The notes beneath the pieces were generated by a model. The model saw only the letters and a program-made list of their open reading frames with translations, was not told the DNA's origin and did not search any database. Shown here one piece after another: positions 14,278 to 14,961 of a DNA stretch of 14,961 bases; position 1 is the first letter of the stretch, and the number at the start of each line of letters is the position of its first letter. The stretch covers positions 1 to 14,961 of the forward strand of contig JARFQZ010000275.1 of the NCBI GenBank assembly GCA_029287515.1. The letters are read 5' to 3'. The stretch is from Lysobacterales bacterium. GTDB taxonomy: Bacteria; Pseudomonadota; Gammaproteobacteria; Xanthomonadales; SZUA-36. A program made the position numbers and the translations under genes.

Positions 14278-14318
14278 CCGGTAATTCGGGCCTGGAATCA
14301 AAACAGGCGATTTACCGG
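14278..14318. repeat. Nested inverted repeat between pstC and the M15 peptidase gene
   Basis: CCGGTAA (14278-14284) pairs with TTACCGG (14312-14318). Inside it GCCTG (14290-14294) pairs with CAGGC (14304-14308) around a 9-nt loop. The arms are perfect (7 and 5 bp) with a small asymmetric interior. No T-run follows on either strand. It could be an operator or a hairpin in an RNA reading through the region. Confidence 0.55.
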
Positions 14319-14328
14319 AGCGATTACG

Positions 14329-14334
14329 TATACT
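14329..14334 (+). promoter_or_regulatory. -10-like hexamer upstream of the M15 peptidase gene
   Basis: TATACT matches TATAAT at 5 of 6 positions and points toward the plus-strand gene. No acceptable -35 is found at 16-18 bp, so this is weak. Confidence 0.3.
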
Positions 14335-14378
14335 GTTTACACCAACTTGATGACAGGAGCTTGACTGTTCTGCTCTCG

Positions 14379-14912
14379 ATGATAAAAAAACGCCGCTTCC
14401 TGGCCAGGATTTCGCAGTTGAACGACTCACTGGGCATACCCCGGGAGTATGACCGGGCGAGGTGCCTGCCAGTCCAGGTGGAGGCGACCCGGCTGATATC
14501 CATTGGGCCAGATATTTATGACCGTGAACAGAAAATGCTGTCGGGTGCGGCCCGGGCGTTGCAGTCGATGCAACAAGCGGCTTCGGGCGATGGCGTGGAA
14601 ATCCAGGTCGTCTCGGCCTTCAGGTCGGTGGAATACCAGTGCAGCATCATCCGCCGGAAGCTGGAGAAAGGACAGGACATCGAGCAGATCCTGAAAGTCT
14701 CGGCAGCACCGGGGTTCAGTGAACACCACAGCGGGCGGGCGGTGGATGTCACCACGCCCGGTTATCCCGTGCTGGAAGAAGAATTTGAACTGAGCGACGC
14801 CTTGGCGTGGCTAACGGGGAACGCCGCGGAATTCAGCTTCCGCATGTCCTTTCCGCGGGAACATCCACACGGTGTGGCCTACGAGCCCTGGCATTGGGCC
14901 TGGACAGCTTAA
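14379..14912 (+). CDS. M15 family (VanY-type) peptidase without signal peptide
   Basis: A 177-aa protein with the M15 zinc peptidase motifs: SAFRSVEYQ (R82), SEHHSGRAVDV with zinc ligands H116 and D123 spaced H-x6-D, and YEPWHW with catalytic E169 and third ligand H172. Family members are D-Ala-D-Ala or L,D-carboxypeptidases that trim peptidoglycan peptides, or related dipeptidases. No signal peptide or membrane anchor is seen; the first residues are MIKKRRFLARI. It may therefore act in the cytoplasm, for example on recycled peptides, or leave by an unknown route. The start is uncertain. A TTG at 14361 is possible, but the AGGAG at 14355-14359 leaves only one base to it. The ATG at 14379 is 19 nt from that site. 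The gene is divergent from pstC. Confidence 0.8.
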   Translation: MIKKRRFLARISQLNDSLGIPREYDRARCLPVQVEATRLISIGPDIYDREQKMLSGAARALQSMQQAASGDGVEIQVVSAFRSVEYQCSIIRRKLEKGQDIEQILKVSAAPGFSEHHSGRAVDVTTPGYPVLEEEFELSDALAWLTGNAAEFSFRMSFPREHPHGVAYEPWHWAWTA

Positions 14913-14961
14913 ACAACAGGTGTCTCAGTGAAGTGAGCCGGAAATCTGCACGGCTTCTGGC

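Noticed and set aside
14936..14955. Hairpin AGCCG / CGGCT with a 10-nt loop after the M15 gene, as a terminator
   Set aside because: Only a 5-bp stem with no T-run following in the visible sequence.
1..14961. Mobile elements, CRISPR arrays, tRNA or rRNA genes
   Set aside because: No transposase, integrase, terminal repeats, regularly spaced repeats or RNA gene signatures were seen.

Overview
This window looks like a chromosome segment from a gammaproteobacterium. GC is moderately high, the pst genes encode very long PstC and PstA forms, and the DUF3450–TtpC–ExbB–ExbD–TonB–TPR gene order is the one known for the Vibrio TonB2 system. An aquatic lineage near Chromatiales, Xanthomonadales or Alteromonadales is my inference; no rRNA or other taxonomic marker is present.

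Layout. (1) Positions 1-356, minus strand: the N-terminal part of a small secreted protein of unknown function, running off the left edge. (2) Positions 357-567: a divergent control region with two PhoB-box-like elements facing opposite ways, about 14 bp apart. (3) Positions 568-8753, plus strand: seven tightly packed or overlapping genes (DUF3450 coiled-coil protein, TtpC-like MotA/TolQ/ExbB protein, ExbB, ExbD, TonB, TPR protein, 1052-aa TonB-dependent receptor). (4) Positions 8755-14227, minus strand: pstC-pstA-pstB-phoU, the inner-membrane phosphate ABC transporter and its signalling regulator, meeting the receptor gene tail to tail with one base between the stop codons. No pstS, phoB or phoR is seen. 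(5) Positions 14228-14360: a second divergent control region with a Pho-box-like element for pstC and a nested inverted repeat. (6) Positions 14379-14912, plus strand: an M15 (VanY-type) peptidase without a signal peptide.

How the parts fit. The plus-strand operon encodes a complete, dedicated energy-coupling machine and its own outer-membrane receptor. Its promoter and the pstC promoter both carry Pho-box-like 11-bp-phased repeats followed 10 bp later by a -10-like hexamer. The most economical reading is a phosphate-starvation-induced system that brings phosphate or a phosphorylated compound across the outer membrane with TonB energy and hands it to Pst at the inner membrane. PstC carries a predicted periplasmic insertion of about 370 residues and PstA one of about 250 residues, so unusual periplasmic architecture is a second theme. 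The substrate is not visible in the sequence and remains an inference.
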